From positions 1-64,000 of the forward strand of contig NZ_RHIB01000005.1 in assembly GCF_003710255.1 (NCBI RefSeq): a stretch of DNA of 64,000 nucleotides. Direction: 5' to 3'. A program made the position numbers and the translations under genes. The notes under the pieces are model-generated. The model made no database searches and was not told where the DNA came from. It was given only the letters and a program-made list of their open reading frames with translations. Source of the DNA: Alteribacter keqinensis (GTDB lineage: Bacteria; Bacillota; Bacilli; Bacillales; Salisediminibacteriaceae). This document shows positions 19,985-29,407 of the stretch, one piece after another. Numbering within the stretch: position 1 is the first letter of the stretch; each line of letters begins with the position of its first letter.

Positions 19985-22468
19985 TCATCCGGATGATTTA
20001 GCGAACGCCTTTTCTTCAAAGGCGACCGGAATGGTTGCCCATTTTGGCAAGTGGTGGTCAATGCGGGCAACAACCACCGTCATGTCGTCATGAATCCCTC
20101 CTCCTTCGCGAATGACCCGTTCCATCAGGAGATCCGCCACCTCTTGGGGATCATTCGTCTTCATTTCGTTAATAACGCGCTTCATCCACACCTCCCTGTT
20201 TTCAATGTTAGCCGGGCCGTCAAAGATCCCGTCGCTCATCATGATGAGAAGATCCCCGCTCTTTAACTGCTCATTGACCACATCTACTTCCACATCTGTG
20301 ATCATTCCAATTGGCAAATTACCCGATTCAATCATCTTCACCTGCCTTCCACGCTTTAAAAAGCTTGGTATCGACCCTACTTTCAAAAACTTGGCCGACG
20401 CATCCTGCATATCAATCATCACCAGATCCAGAGTTGAGAACATTTCTTCTTCGGACCTGAGTGCTAAAACGGAGTTTATGGACTTAATAGCTACTGTTTC
20501 TTCAATTCCGGAGCGGAGAATATTCTTAAGGAGCTCGATTGTATCGTTACTCTCCAAGTGTGCCCGCTTTCCGTTCCCCATTCCATCACTGATGGCCAAG
20601 GCATATTTACCGGCACCTAGCTCCATCGTTGAATAACTGTCACCTGAAATCCATTTGCCCCCCTTAGCTGTCTGGGAAGCTCCGGTTGAAACAACGTATT
20701 GCTTTGCCGAACCGAATACGAGTCTTTCCGCCCCTCCTGCAAGAGAAGCCTTCTCAGTATGTTTGACCACGATGGTTTCCTTCAATATATGTGAAAGGAG
20801 TGGTGCGATCACCTTTTCTCCTTCGTTGTATTCATTGTGGGAAATGATCATCTCAATATCCACATTACCGTTATCAAGGGAGTACACCTCAACCTGTTCC
20901 ACCGGAATTCCCGCCTTCAGAAGTGACTCACTGATCTGATCTTCCTGAAGCTCATGAGTCTTTTGTTCCCGCTGAATATCCTTTGCGAAGTCCTCCATGA
21001 CTTTTGAGACTCCCCTGAGCTGATCGGCAACCAGGCGACGGCTCTCCATGATCTGTTTTCTGAGCTGCTTGTTGGCATGAATCTGGCCGATTTCATCCTT
21101 TACCGCCCTGATCACCTTATCGTGCTTAATACAGTGGGCGTGAAGGTCACTCATTAACCGCCTGTCATAAACATCTTTATTGTCTTCAATCTCCTGCATT
21201 GTCCGCTCCATGATGTTATAGGTTTCCGAGAACTTTCTCGTCCAGCACTGATGTTTTTTCATACATGTCTGGCACGTTTTTTCCGTGATTTTGCTTAAAA
21301 ACAAATCCACGTCACGTCCCGGCTCTTTGCCGGGGGCTTCTTCATTTACATCAGAAAAGCTGTTTGAAAGTGTGTAAAAAAGCCGGGAAAACTGCTCTAC
21401 TTTACCTGCTGTTAAATCGCGGATTTTTCGCAGGTACTGCTGCTGCTCCACCGCATGCTCAGCCGTACCCGGTATATAGCGTGCAAGGTGCTCGATCCAC
21501 TTCTTGGGTGTTAAAAGGAATATCGCGATCGCAACACCTGTCTCCATCATAGAAACACTGAGTGCGGTCTGGTTGTCACCATACATCCCCATCAGTCCGG
21601 TTCCGATTAACAAACCAAGACATACCCCGATTTTTTTACCCTCTTTCAAAAGTCCGCCAAGAAGACCTGAAAAGGCCAGGAGACTCATATGAAACAAATT
21701 TGCCACGTTTGCAAGACTGAGAATAAGCCCTACAACCACCCCTACCGTGGACCCAATGGCAGCTCCTCCGACAAAAGCAAATACGAGTACGAGATAGCGT
21801 GCAATGATAAATTCCACCGACAGATTATATAAAAGCCATCCGACTGTTCCCGTCATGACCGACGCCAGAAAAATAACGATACTCACAACCTCTTCATGCC
21901 TGAGAGACATTTTGTTCTTTCTCTCGAAAAGGATCGGGATGCTTTGGAAAAAGATCAAGGTTACTACTAAAGCAAGACCTGCTTCCACTCCTGCAATCAT
22001 GGCGCCGTAGCTCGAAATCCCTTCCTGAACTGAAATGACAGAGAACCTGACCGCAGCTACGGTTATAAACACGGTCATGGGAATCATATTACTTTGGGGC
22101 CTGAGTACCGTGATGATCCTGTGCAGAATCAGATAAGCAATCGTTGCCCCGACCGCATAAGCCGCAAAAGAAACCGAGATCGTTGCTGCTCCGGCCCATA
22201 TGGCAAGCAGAGCCCATTTTGCTTTTGATTTCTGCCAGTGAAGCATTACTGCCAAAAATGGTACTGCAAATGGTAATAAATGCATAAGGATGACAGCTCG
22301 TCCGAGCAGAAAGCCGATCAGGATAATCCAGAACGTTCTTTTTGCATCTTTTACGCTCGGTTTTTCGAGCCAGGCTACCAACCGCTTGGAAAGGCGGGAG
22401 AATGGTTTTGCTGGTATTGGAATCGCCGAGGTTTGGCTGGTCGCACGGTAAGTAAGACGTCCTAACAT
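19985..22468 (-). CDS. spoIIE: stage II sporulation protein E, serine phosphatase
   Basis: PP2C-type phosphatase that dephosphorylates SpoIIAA and so releases sigma-F in the forespore; it also takes part in polar septation with FtsZ. It has 827 residues. About ten membrane helices fill residues 45-320, a central regulatory/FtsZ-interacting region with a cysteine cluster (CQTCMKKHQC) follows, and the PP2C domain occupies roughly the last 220 residues, with metal-binding aspartates in AISDGMGNG and MMSDGIFDG. The start has GGTGG before it. The tRNA pair that follows yabR in B. subtilis is absent upstream. Confidence 0.97.
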   Translation of the reverse strand: MLGRLTYRATSQTSAIPIPAKPFSRLSKRLVAWLEKPSVKDAKRTFWIILIGFLLGRAVILMHLLPFAVPFLAVMLHWQKSKAKWALLAIWAGAATISVSFAAYAVGATIAYLILHRIITVLRPQSNMIPMTVFITVAAVRFSVISVQEGISSYGAMIAGVEAGLALVVTLIFFQSIPILFERKNKMSLRHEEVVSIVIFLASVMTGTVGWLLYNLSVEFIIARYLVLVFAFVGGAAIGSTVGVVVGLILSLANVANLFHMSLLAFSGLLGGLLKEGKKIGVCLGLLIGTGLMGMYGDNQTALSVSMMETGVAIAIFLLTPKKWIEHLARYIPGTAEHAVEQQQYLRKIRDLTAGKVEQFSRLFYTLSNSFSDVNEEAPGKEPGRDVDLFLSKITEKTCQTCMKKHQCWTRKFSETYNIMERTMQEIEDNKDVYDRRLMSDLHAHCIKHDKVIRAVKDEIGQIHANKQLRKQIMESRRLVADQLRGVSKVMEDFAKDIQREQKTHELQEDQISESLLKAGIPVEQVEVYSLDNGNVDIEMIISHNEYNEGEKVIAPLLSHILKETIVVKHTEKASLAGGAERLVFGSAKQYVVSTGASQTAKGGKWISGDSYSTMELGAGKYALAISDGMGNGKRAHLESNDTIELLKNILRSGIEETVAIKSINSVLALRSEEEMFSTLDLVMIDMQDASAKFLKVGSIPSFLKRGRQVKMIESGNLPIGMITDVEVDVVNEQLKSGDLLIMMSDGIFDGPANIENREVWMKRVINEMKTNDPQEVADLLMERVIREGGGIHDDMTVVVARIDHHLPKWATIPVAFEEKAFAKSSG

Positions 22469-22501
22469 GTGTAAGCACCACCTGTTCCATATAGTGGTAA
22501 C

Positions 22502-22535
22502 ATTATAAACATGGATTTCGTACAGAATTTGTCAA
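22502..22535 (-). promoter_or_regulatory. spoIIE promoter with over-long spacer and Spo0A-box-like site
   Basis: On the minus strand a perfect TTGACA is followed after 22 nt by a perfect TATAAT, 34 nt upstream of spoIIE. In B. subtilis the spoIIE promoter also has consensus hexamers with an abnormal 21-nt spacer and needs Spo0A~P. The -35 region on the plus strand reads TTTGTCAAAA, one base from the Spo0A box TTTGTCGAA. A further GTCGAA lies at 22563-22568. Confidence 0.75.
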
Positions 22536-22780
22536 AAGAACCCAGGTGGTTATAAAAAGTGTTCGACGGCTTTCAAGTAGAAAGTCACTTGTTTTTCTGT
22601 TTTTCCCCACACGAATCAAAACCGGTTTTTTCATAAAATTGAACGATTTTCTTTTTGTAATATACCACCAGCCTCATTTTTACCCGGAATTAAGAGTTGT
22701 GAAAATTCTGACAAAAGGTGGTGTAGATTGAAAAACACTTCCCTCCTTTCTCTCTTTTTAGCATAAAAAAATAGTGTTGT

Positions 22781-22827
22781 TTTTTAAAAAAGGGGTAATT
22801 TTTAAAAAAGGGGTAATTTTTAAAAAA
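22781..22827. repeat. 18-bp tandem repeat, 2.6 copies
   Basis: The unit TTTTTAAAAAAGGGGTAA occurs twice exactly (22781-22798 and 22799-22816) and is followed by a partial third (TTTTTAAAAAA). It lies in the 690-bp spoIIE-yabR gap. Rest of the gap: repeat copy C and a terminator. Confidence 0.8.
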
Positions 22828-22897
22828 TGATGCTGTTAAATACTACCTTGAAGAATCAATTTTGGGGTGATTCTTAACCTCTCATCGATATTCTAAG

Positions 22898-23086
22898 CTT
22901 CGTTGAACGGAATACACTCCCTTTCCGCCGACTCGCGTCGAACCCCCTTTTTGGTTTCTACGGGGGTGCCGGCGGGTCTGCCCGCCTTTTAAGAGTGTTA
23001 AGCTTATCATTCTGCGTTAACTATATCCCCCACTTTATAACAGACCAATTATGAGAGTGCTCGTATTCCGCACTGAACGAAGAACC
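22898..23086. repeat. dispersed palindromic element, copy C (divergent, about 190 bp)
   Basis: The inverted arms read GCTTCGTTGAACGGAATACAC on the left (20 of these bases pair imperfectly) and GTATTCCGCACTGAACGAAG on the right. The centre has CTTTCCGCCGACTCG and CGGGGGTGCCGGCGGGTC, resembling the left half of the family core. No tRNA or ORF was found here. Confidence 0.45.
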
Positions 23087-23101
23087 GAAATATGAGCAAA
23101 A

Positions 23102-23133
23102 CAAAAAACACCCACCGGGTAAGTGAGTGTTTC
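23102..23133 (-). terminator. yabR terminator
   Basis: A hairpin with arms AACACTCAC and GTGGGTGTT is followed on the minus strand by TTTTGTTTT, 27 nt past the yabR stop. Confidence 0.8.
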
Positions 23134-23159
23134 ATATATATTTCAATTAGCAGCAAGAG

Positions 23160-23597
23160 TTATCGTTTCGTACCGCGACTCCCACGCTTTGATTCCGTTT
23201 GACGCTTCAAAGAAGTCAGGCGCTCTTCACTGTCTTTTAAGAAACGATTCATTTTATCTTCGAAAGACATCGTTCTCGGACGCTGCTGACGGGGGCCGCT
23301 GCCTCCTCGGCGCTGCGGGCGTCCTTGTCCCTGGCCGTGACCTGAGCTTTGTCCTGCCGGCTTATCTTTTGCTTTGCGGATGGAGAGGCCGATCTTTCCG
23401 TCACTTTCCACATTCAATACTTTCACTTCTACTTCGTCACCAACAGTGAGATGTTCATTGATATCCTTGACATAGTTATCCGCTACTTCACTGATGTGGA
23501 CAAGTCCGGTTGAGCCTCCGGGAAGTTCAACGAACGCTCCAAAGTTAGTAATACCAGTGATTTTCCCTTTCAGCTTGCTGCCTACTTCAATCGACAT
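23160..23597 (-). CDS. yabR: S1 RNA-binding domain protein YabR
   Basis: A 145-residue protein with one S1 (OB-fold) RNA-binding domain at residues 1-75, showing GITNFGAFVELPGGSTGLVH (20 residues shown), and a basic, Gly/Gln/Arg-rich tail. It is related to general stress protein GSP13. Its role is not established; ribosome association is known for relatives. ATG at 23597 has AAGGAGGAG before it. It follows divIC in the conserved order. Confidence 0.93.
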   Translation of the reverse strand: MSIEVGSKLKGKITGITNFGAFVELPGGSTGLVHISEVADNYVKDINEHLTVGDEVEVKVLNVESDGKIGLSIRKAKDKPAGQSSGHGQGQGRPQRRGGSGPRQQRPRTMSFEDKMNRFLKDSEERLTSLKRQTESKRGSRGTKR

Positions 23598-23669
23598 GTA
23601 AAAAATGCTCCTCCTTGTATGTTGAAAAAATTCATATAGTATCATTATACCGATTAGAGAGGAATTGTG

Positions 23670-24059
23670 TCAATCCGATGACGATCGCGGCAGTTGAAAG
23701 AGTGTCTCTCCCGGTTTTGTTAAGAAGTAATCTCTTCTGGCAAGCTCCGCAATATAATCATAATCCTGAAGCAGTTGTTTTTCCTCTTTCAATTCAAGTT
23801 CTTCCTTTTCAAGATTTGCGAGGTTCTGGTCAAGCTCTTCCTGTATTTTCTCCTGTTCCTGGATGGTGCTGTGCTGGGAGAAAAGTGTGAAGACAGTAAA
23901 AATGAACATCGCAAACATCAGGACGCCAAAAACGGACATGCGGCGGACTAACCCTTTTCGTCTTCTTCTCTTTTGTTCTTTCAACTGCTCCTGCTCCTCA
24001 GCATATTCGGAAGCGAGTCGCTCGAAGTTGACTCTGCGATGATCATGCACGTTCTTCAC
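23670..24059 (-). CDS. divIC: cell-division protein DivIC (FtsB-like)
   Basis: Bitopic division protein that forms a complex with FtsL and DivIB at the septum. It has 129 residues: a basic cytoplasmic N-terminus (KEQKRRRRKGLVRR), one membrane segment at about 42-60, an extracellular coiled coil (LEKEELELKEEKQLLQDYDY) and the conserved EYIAELARRDYFLTKPGE-type end. It overlaps yabQ by 4 nt, showing translational coupling with the sporulation genes upstream. Confidence 0.94.
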   Translation of the reverse strand: MKNVHDHRRVNFERLASEYAEEQEQLKEQKRRRRKGLVRRMSVFGVLMFAMFIFTVFTLFSQHSTIQEQEKIQEELDQNLANLEKEELELKEEKQLLQDYDYIAELARRDYFLTKPGETLFQLPRSSSD

Positions 24060-24652
24060 CTCTTTCTTTTTGTAAACCAGTTCAGTAGCTTACTGAACAG
24101 ATCCCTTATTTTTTCTGAAAATGTATAGAGATTCTTCTTCCATTTCAGAAGGAATGTAAACCGTACTCCGGCTTTTTCGAGTCCCCAGCGAAACGGAGCA
24201 ATAATAACCTTTAGTAAAAAGTAAACAATTCTCCATATTGTGGATAATATTATCATACATAAGGCCAGTACAACTTGCAATAACCATTTTACCGGAGTAA
24301 TGACCAGTACAACGATCAGCCTGACTGTAAATCGATAAAAGGCAACGGTAAAGCGGATGAGCGATTCGAGAATGCTGCGGTACACTGTCTGCAGCAGGGC
24401 ACGGTACGTTGCATAGCCAAACAGCAAAGCGAGAAGAACGTAAAATCTCATCTCACCTTCGTTCACATTGAGAAGAACATAGAAAAGAAACAGGCCCTGA
24501 GCACACCAGAAAAAGAGATCATTGATGAGATGAGTCCACTTGAACCGGCGGGGGCTGCCGAGGAACCGGTGATACGTGTCCATCGCCGCCCCAAGCCAGA
24601 TGCCCATCACTGTCATGATCAGCATCGTCTCAAATTGTACTTCGAGGGTCAC
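24056..24652 (-). CDS. yabQ: spore cortex protein YabQ
   Basis: Membrane protein needed for spore cortex formation, targeted to the forespore outer membrane in B. subtilis. It has 198 residues with about four or five hydrophobic segments (FETMLIMTVMGIWLGAAMD first) and a basic C-terminus. It overlaps yabP at its start and divIC at its end by 4 nt each. Assigned by family likeness and position. Confidence 0.92.
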   Translation of the reverse strand: MTLEVQFETMLIMTVMGIWLGAAMDTYHRFLGSPRRFKWTHLINDLFFWCAQGLFLFYVLLNVNEGEMRFYVLLALLFGYATYRALLQTVYRSILESLIRFTVAFYRFTVRLIVVLVITPVKWLLQVVLALCMIILSTIWRIVYFLLKVIIAPFRWGLEKAGVRFTFLLKWKKNLYTFSEKIRDLFSKLLNWFTKRKR

Positions 24653-24957
24653 TTGAATAACTTCCCGAAGAACCCTTTGGATTTATCACCACTATGCTGA
24701 TCCAGGTACACAAGATCGTCCACTCTTCCCTGAATGGAAACATTCCCTTCATCAACATCCAGATTTTTCATCTGGAGGTGCTGACCTCGGATTGATAAGT
24801 ATCCCATTTCCGTTTCCAGAAGGAACTCTTCGTTATCGAAGCTTTCCACCTGCTTTACCCCTGTAATTTCCAGGGTTTTTCTGCCTTTCATCGATATGTT
24901 GTGGTCTTTTTGCTGTCGCCCTTGTCCACTTGACATAAATTCGTATGATTGATTCAT
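24649..24957 (-). CDS. yabP: spore protein YabP
   Basis: A 102-residue YabP/YqfC-family protein required for sporulation in B. subtilis and transcribed by sigma-E with yabQ. The family region MKGRKTLEITGVKQVESFDN and IRGQHLQMKNLDVDEG is plain. The start is preceded by GGGAGGG. The 200-bp gap to rlbP holds no further gene; a sigma-E-like sequence (TTCTATT, 14 nt, CATAGACT on the minus strand near 24990-25015) is a weak candidate promoter. Confidence 0.92.
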   Translation of the reverse strand: MNQSYEFMSSGQGRQQKDHNISMKGRKTLEITGVKQVESFDNEEFLLETEMGYLSIRGQHLQMKNLDVDEGNVSIQGRVDDLVYLDQHSGDKSKGFFGKLFK

Positions 24958-25165
24958 GGAATTACCCTCCCCAGACTCTTTGGTAAAGTCTATGTGCCGG
25001 ATCGGGTGAATAGAACAAGCCCCATGGTGGCAAAAAACAAGCCTATGTTATGTAGAACAGCCCCCATATCAGTACCCTTCATCTGATGATATGAAACCCG
25101 GGTTTACAGGGACTGCATTTTTTTCTTTTAATGCGATGACTGTGTTAAAGATCTTTGTTGACTTA

Positions 25166-25441
25166 TTAAATTTCAGACTGTTCGTCTCTTAATGACTCTT
25201 CTTTTACTAACGTATAAAGGGTCGCCGCTTCATCTTTTCTCGTTGATTCTTCAAGCCTGTCTACTGTTACTGTTACAATTTTCTGGCCGAAGCGGATCGA
25301 AATTTCATCCCCTACTTTAACATTCGCACCAGCTTTCACAGTTTGACCGTTGACGGTAATCCGTCCTTGTTCCGCAACTTCTTTTGCCATTGTTCTTCTT
25401 TTGATCAGTCTTGAAACTTTTAAATATTTATCGATTCTCAT
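25166..25441 (-). CDS. rlbP: S4 RNA-binding protein RlbP (YabO)
   Basis: A 91-residue S4-domain protein, the heat-shock Hsp15-like family, which binds stalled or dissociated large ribosomal subunits in relatives. The S4 fold begins RIDKYLKVSRLIKRR and includes GRITVNGQTVKAGANVKVGD. ATG at 25441 fits the family start; the ribosome site is distant. It lies between yabP and mazG as in B. subtilis. Confidence 0.94.
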   Translation of the reverse strand: MRIDKYLKVSRLIKRRTMAKEVAEQGRITVNGQTVKAGANVKVGDEISIRFGQKIVTVTVDRLEESTRKDEAATLYTLVKEESLRDEQSEI

Positions 25442-25500
25442 GGTTGCTGCCACTCTCCTCACCCTTCAATATTTGTATGTGCTGCTGTTAAACAGATCCA

Positions 25501-26967
25501 TTATAACCCCTGTTCTTTTGCTCTGTCCCAAAGGGCATCCAGCTCCTCCAGGGTATGCTCTTCCCAGGCAGTCCCTGACTCCTGCAGCGTTTTTTCTATA
25601 AAGCTGAATCTGCGGACGAATTTTTCGTTAGTCATACGCAGCGCTTCCTCCGGTTCGATCTTATAATAGCGTGCGATATTCACAATAGTAAACAGAACAT
25701 CTCCAAACTCTTCAGCTGCTGCTTTTTTGTCTTCCTTCAATAATTCCTGCTCCCATTCAGCCAGCTCTTCCCGGAGCTTTTCGTGCATTGGCTGTGCATC
25801 GCCCCAGTCAAAACCAACCTTCGCTGCTTTCTTCTGCACCTTGTATGCCCGAAGAAGACTTGGAAGTGATTTCGGTATACTGTCAAGAAGACCTTCAGAC
25901 ATTCCTTTTTCTTCTTTTTCAGCCTGTTTGATTTTCTCCCACTGCGTCACGACAGCTTCAGGATCATCTGCTTCTGCAGTCTCGAACACATGAGGGTGGC
26001 GGCGGATCATTTTTTCCGTAATTGATGTTATCACATCAGAAACCGTGAAATAGCCGCTGTCCTCCCCGATCTGTGCATGGAGCATGACTTGAAGAAGAAC
26101 ATCTCCAAGCTCTTCAGCAAGATGATCCTCATTTTGTTCATCGATCGCTTCAAGAACTTCATACGATTCTTCCAGGAGGTAAGGCTTCAGAGACTCGTGG
26201 GTTTGCTTTCGATCCCAGGGACATCCATCCGGACCGCGAAGGGTAGCAATGACACTGCGCAGTTTCCAAAATTCATGGGTAAGCAACGCTTCATCTTTTA
26301 CCGGCGGTACGTATACTGCAGTCAGGTTGTTCAAAGACGTTACACGGTCAAGCTCGTAAAGGGGAACTTCTGTCAACACTTCCTCCAAGCTTCCCGCTGC
26401 TGTTACTACCGTTACAGGATAATCATCAGGAAGAACGTCCATTAATGTAAGTTTAACTTCAGATGCAATAAAGGCATCATACACCTGGCAGATAACGATG
26501 TGGTGGCGCAGCTGCAGCTCATCCTGCTTTAAGGCCGTGCCATCCACTAACTGAAACCCTTCAATCGGATCAACCTTAAGAGAAGCAAATACCGGATCAA
26601 GAAAACTTTGTCCGCCTTCAACGGTTACAGTCACACCGTGAGCAGATGCACCGTTAAGGAGTCGCTGAACGGTTTCTTCCGCCACTAAAGGGTGACCCGG
26701 TACAGCATAGACGATATCTTCATCCTTTGCTTTCTCAAAGAGTACCCTTGTAATTTCCCCGTAAACATCAGAGAATTGGTCTTTTGCTTCATATATATGA
26801 TCAAAACTTTCCGGATTCAGCCCTTCTTCCTTAAGTTCGCGCAGAACCGGATGCTCTTTTGTGCGTACATATAATGAAGAAACTCGTTTTAACTTTTTGT
26901 AAATACCAACAGGTAATTGGTTGAGATCCCCGGCACCGAGGCCTAATACGGTTATTGTGCGGGCCAT
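25501..26967 (-). CDS. yabN: MazG/YabN: tetrapyrrole-methylase-like domain fused to nucleotide pyrophosphohydrolase
   Basis: A 488-residue two-domain protein. The N-terminal 230 residues resemble uroporphyrinogen-III methylase-type SAM enzymes (LGLGAGDLNQLPVG, VPGHPLVAEETV), and two C-terminal MazG modules carry the EExxE-type metal motifs (EELGDVLLQVMLHAQI and EEFGDVLFTIVNIARY). The MazG part hydrolyses NTPs, removing damaged or surplus nucleotides. The role of the methylase-like part is unknown. The length matches B. subtilis YabN. Confidence 0.95.
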   Translation of the reverse strand: MARTITVLGLGAGDLNQLPVGIYKKLKRVSSLYVRTKEHPVLRELKEEGLNPESFDHIYEAKDQFSDVYGEITRVLFEKAKDEDIVYAVPGHPLVAEETVQRLLNGASAHGVTVTVEGGQSFLDPVFASLKVDPIEGFQLVDGTALKQDELQLRHHIVICQVYDAFIASEVKLTLMDVLPDDYPVTVVTAAGSLEEVLTEVPLYELDRVTSLNNLTAVYVPPVKDEALLTHEFWKLRSVIATLRGPDGCPWDRKQTHESLKPYLLEESYEVLEAIDEQNEDHLAEELGDVLLQVMLHAQIGEDSGYFTVSDVITSITEKMIRRHPHVFETAEADDPEAVVTQWEKIKQAEKEEKGMSEGLLDSIPKSLPSLLRAYKVQKKAAKVGFDWGDAQPMHEKLREELAEWEQELLKEDKKAAAEEFGDVLFTIVNIARYYKIEPEEALRMTNEKFVRRFSFIEKTLQESGTAWEEHTLEELDALWDRAKEQGL

Positions 26968-26969
26968 TG

Positions 26970-28595
26970 TCAGTCAGCTCCTTTTTTCCGTTCCAATTTT
27001 GAAATGATTGAAGATAATTTGGGAATGTCCTTCCACTCTTCATTCCTGAATAGGTTTAACTTAACAGCGGCGACAAGGAAGGCAGTCCCACCAATCACGG
27101 ATGAAGACAATGCAGTGAAAGCAAATCCTGTTCGCGTATCAACGCCCTCGAGCCAGACAAACTGCCAGGCCGCAGCCGTCGTAATCAGGAGGGCCGCCGC
27201 TAAAACCCAGCCTTTTGTTACTGTTTTTTTCTCTATGCGAAGTAATCCTGCTTTTGTTAAATAAACAAGTACAATTATTGCAACTACAAGGTAGCTGATG
27301 AGGGCAGCTGCAGCCGCTCCGGTAATATCAAGAAAAGGAACAAGAATAACATTCAGTACCCCTTTAACTATCATTCCTGTGAATACAGCGATCAGTAAAA
27401 TACGTCCTTTTCCTACGCCGTGGAGGACGGCAGCGGCCGTAAGAAAAACAGAAGCTGGAAAAACGGTCATGCTGAGAATCTGCAATGCCAGTTCCCCTTC
27501 TCTGTCTGTGAAAAGCATAGGATTCAAGGACGGCATGATCACTGCAAGTCCTGTAGCAGATGCCCCTCCAAAGATTGTCCCTATTTTTAATGACCGGACA
27601 GCATAAAGGCGCATCTTCATTTCATCGTTGTAGTAAGCAGCTTTTGCCACCAGAGGAACAAGGCTGAGAGAAAACGATGTTGTGATGACCGTTCCCATTT
27701 GAACCATCGGCCACCCTCTGTCATATATCCCCTTCAATACAGGAATCATTTCTCCATCAATTCCTCCATGTCCCAGCAGGCGGACCATCGTTAATGCGTC
27801 AATCAACTGCATCAGAACCAGTGACATAGCGCTGATACAGACAAAAAAACCGCCTGCAGCAATCGCTTTCGTATGTTTCCTCCATTGTACAACGGCCCTC
27901 TTATTACTCAAGCCTCTTTTCTCTGACATGGCTGTGAGTACAAAAAGCGCGGCCACTGCGCCAAAAAAGGAACCGAGTGCGGCGGCGACACCCGCTTCAT
28001 AAGGTCCGTAATGCTGCATTGCCCATGTGGAGAGAAGCAGAATAGCAGCCACCCTGACACTCTGTTCGACAACCTGGGATACGGCTGAAGGAGTCATCCA
28101 CTGCATTCCCTGGTAGTAACCTCTTAAAACAGAAACAAAAGGCATGATGAGAAAGGGTGCCGCCATTGCTCTGAGAGGCCAGGCCAGTTGATCATCTCCA
28201 ATCCATCCCGCAAGAGCAGGTGCACTGGAGTAGAGAAGCAAGCCAAGAACCAAATTGATACAAGCCACCACAGTCAAAGAAACAATAAGCAGCCCTTTGA
28301 CACCTTCTGCTCCTCTTTTCTCCCATTCATCTGCAACGAGCTTCGAAATAATGACAGGAAAACCATATGTAGCCAGGACTAAGGCTATTCCATAAAACGG
28401 GTATACTTGCTGGTAGACATAAAAACCAACGTCTCCTGTAATGTTTTGATAAGGGACTTTATATACTGCGCTCAATATTTTTACAATTACAGCAGCAAGG
28501 GACAGATATAAAGCGCCCTTAAGAAACGACTGTCTGTTTTGTTTACCGGCGTTTTCTTTTTGTTTCCTGTCTGCTGTCTGATCCATCTTCTGCAC
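26970..28595 (-). CDS. yabM: MATE/MOP-type polysaccharide flippase YabM (SpoVB family)
   Basis: Integral membrane protein of 541 residues with about 14 hydrophobic helices, in the MOP flippase superfamily that includes SpoVB and the lipid II flippase MurJ. Its likely role is lipid-linked oligosaccharide transport across the membrane; the substrate of YabM is unproved. The ORF starts at a GTG with a hydrophilic N-terminus, then KGALYLSLAAVIVKILSAVY. It ends 2 nt before mazG. Alternative: a generic polysaccharide exporter. Confidence 0.9.
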   Translation of the reverse strand: MQKMDQTADRKQKENAGKQNRQSFLKGALYLSLAAVIVKILSAVYKVPYQNITGDVGFYVYQQVYPFYGIALVLATYGFPVIISKLVADEWEKRGAEGVKGLLIVSLTVVACINLVLGLLLYSSAPALAGWIGDDQLAWPLRAMAAPFLIMPFVSVLRGYYQGMQWMTPSAVSQVVEQSVRVAAILLLSTWAMQHYGPYEAGVAAALGSFFGAVAALFVLTAMSEKRGLSNKRAVVQWRKHTKAIAAGGFFVCISAMSLVLMQLIDALTMVRLLGHGGIDGEMIPVLKGIYDRGWPMVQMGTVITTSFSLSLVPLVAKAAYYNDEMKMRLYAVRSLKIGTIFGGASATGLAVIMPSLNPMLFTDREGELALQILSMTVFPASVFLTAAAVLHGVGKGRILLIAVFTGMIVKGVLNVILVPFLDITGAAAAALISYLVVAIIVLVYLTKAGLLRIEKKTVTKGWVLAAALLITTAAAWQFVWLEGVDTRTGFAFTALSSSVIGGTAFLVAAVKLNLFRNEEWKDIPKLSSIISKLERKKGAD

Positions 28596-28730
28596 ACCCG
28601 TTCACACTTGCGGGGCTTAGATACCCCTGACTTTTATTTGATTATTATAGCATATTTCCCGGGACATACACGCCGGCAGTACATCGTCAGGGACTGCACA
28701 GACGTGCAGGGCAGGTATTTTAAGGACAGA

Positions 28731-28764
28731 CAAAAGAGAGCTACCTTGTTTTGATAGCTCTCTT
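28731..28764 (-). terminator. spoVT terminator
   Basis: A hairpin with arms AGAGAGCTA and TAGCTCTCT is followed on the minus strand by TTTTGTCTGT, 20 nt after the spoVT stop. Confidence 0.85.
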
Positions 28765-28786
28765 CCCCTTCAATGATTATGAAGTA

Positions 28787-29326
28787 TTATTGTTCCATTT
28801 GACGAGCGAGGAATCCTGCTGCTGTTTCTGCAAGTTTCTTCTCTACATCTCCCATCTTGGCGCTCTCCTTTGCGAGAAGTACCACTGCACCAATCGGATC
28901 TCCGCTGGCAATAATCGGGGCAATAACATACCCGCTCAAATTGTCCTTTGCTTCTCCTGCGATGTTGTACTCGCCCGCACTCGTTTCAATCAGGGTTTTA
29001 CGGTCATTCATTGCTGATTCAACAAGGTCGCCAATGCTTTTATTTGCATAGTCTTTTTTAGAACCGCCTGCCACTGCGATATACGTATCACGATCAGCGA
29101 TGAGTACAGGATGACTCAGGCTGTCGTAAAGTGCTTCCGCATATTCTTTTGCGAAATCCCCCAGCTCGGAGATCGGAGAGTATTTCTTTAAGATTACTTC
29201 CCCGTCACGGTCAACGAAGATCTCAAGAGGGTCTCCTTCACGAATTCTCAGTGTGCGTCTAATTTCCTTCGGGATGACGACCCGGCCTAAATCATCAATG
29301 CGACGAACAATTCCAGTTGCCTTCAT
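28787..29326 (-). CDS. spoVT: stage V sporulation protein T, transcription regulator
   Basis: Forespore regulator that modulates sigma-G genes. It has 179 residues: an AbrB-type swapped-hairpin DNA-binding domain at residues 1-50 (TGIVRRIDDLGRVVIPKEIR) and a C-terminal GAF-like domain. The DNA-binding half is close to that of abrB at 58.1 kb. A sigma-G-type promoter lies upstream. The order with mfd is conserved. Confidence 0.96.
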   Translation of the reverse strand: MKATGIVRRIDDLGRVVIPKEIRRTLRIREGDPLEIFVDRDGEVILKKYSPISELGDFAKEYAEALYDSLSHPVLIADRDTYIAVAGGSKKDYANKSIGDLVESAMNDRKTLIETSAGEYNIAGEAKDNLSGYVIAPIIASGDPIGAVVLLAKESAKMGDVEKKLAETAAGFLARQMEQ

Positions 29327-29407
29327 ACATGCGTTGCCTCACTTTCCTTGATGTAATCACGTAGATGTTGTGCAAGCAATGTTTCTTTGCCAGCTTAAGC
29401 TTGTACT

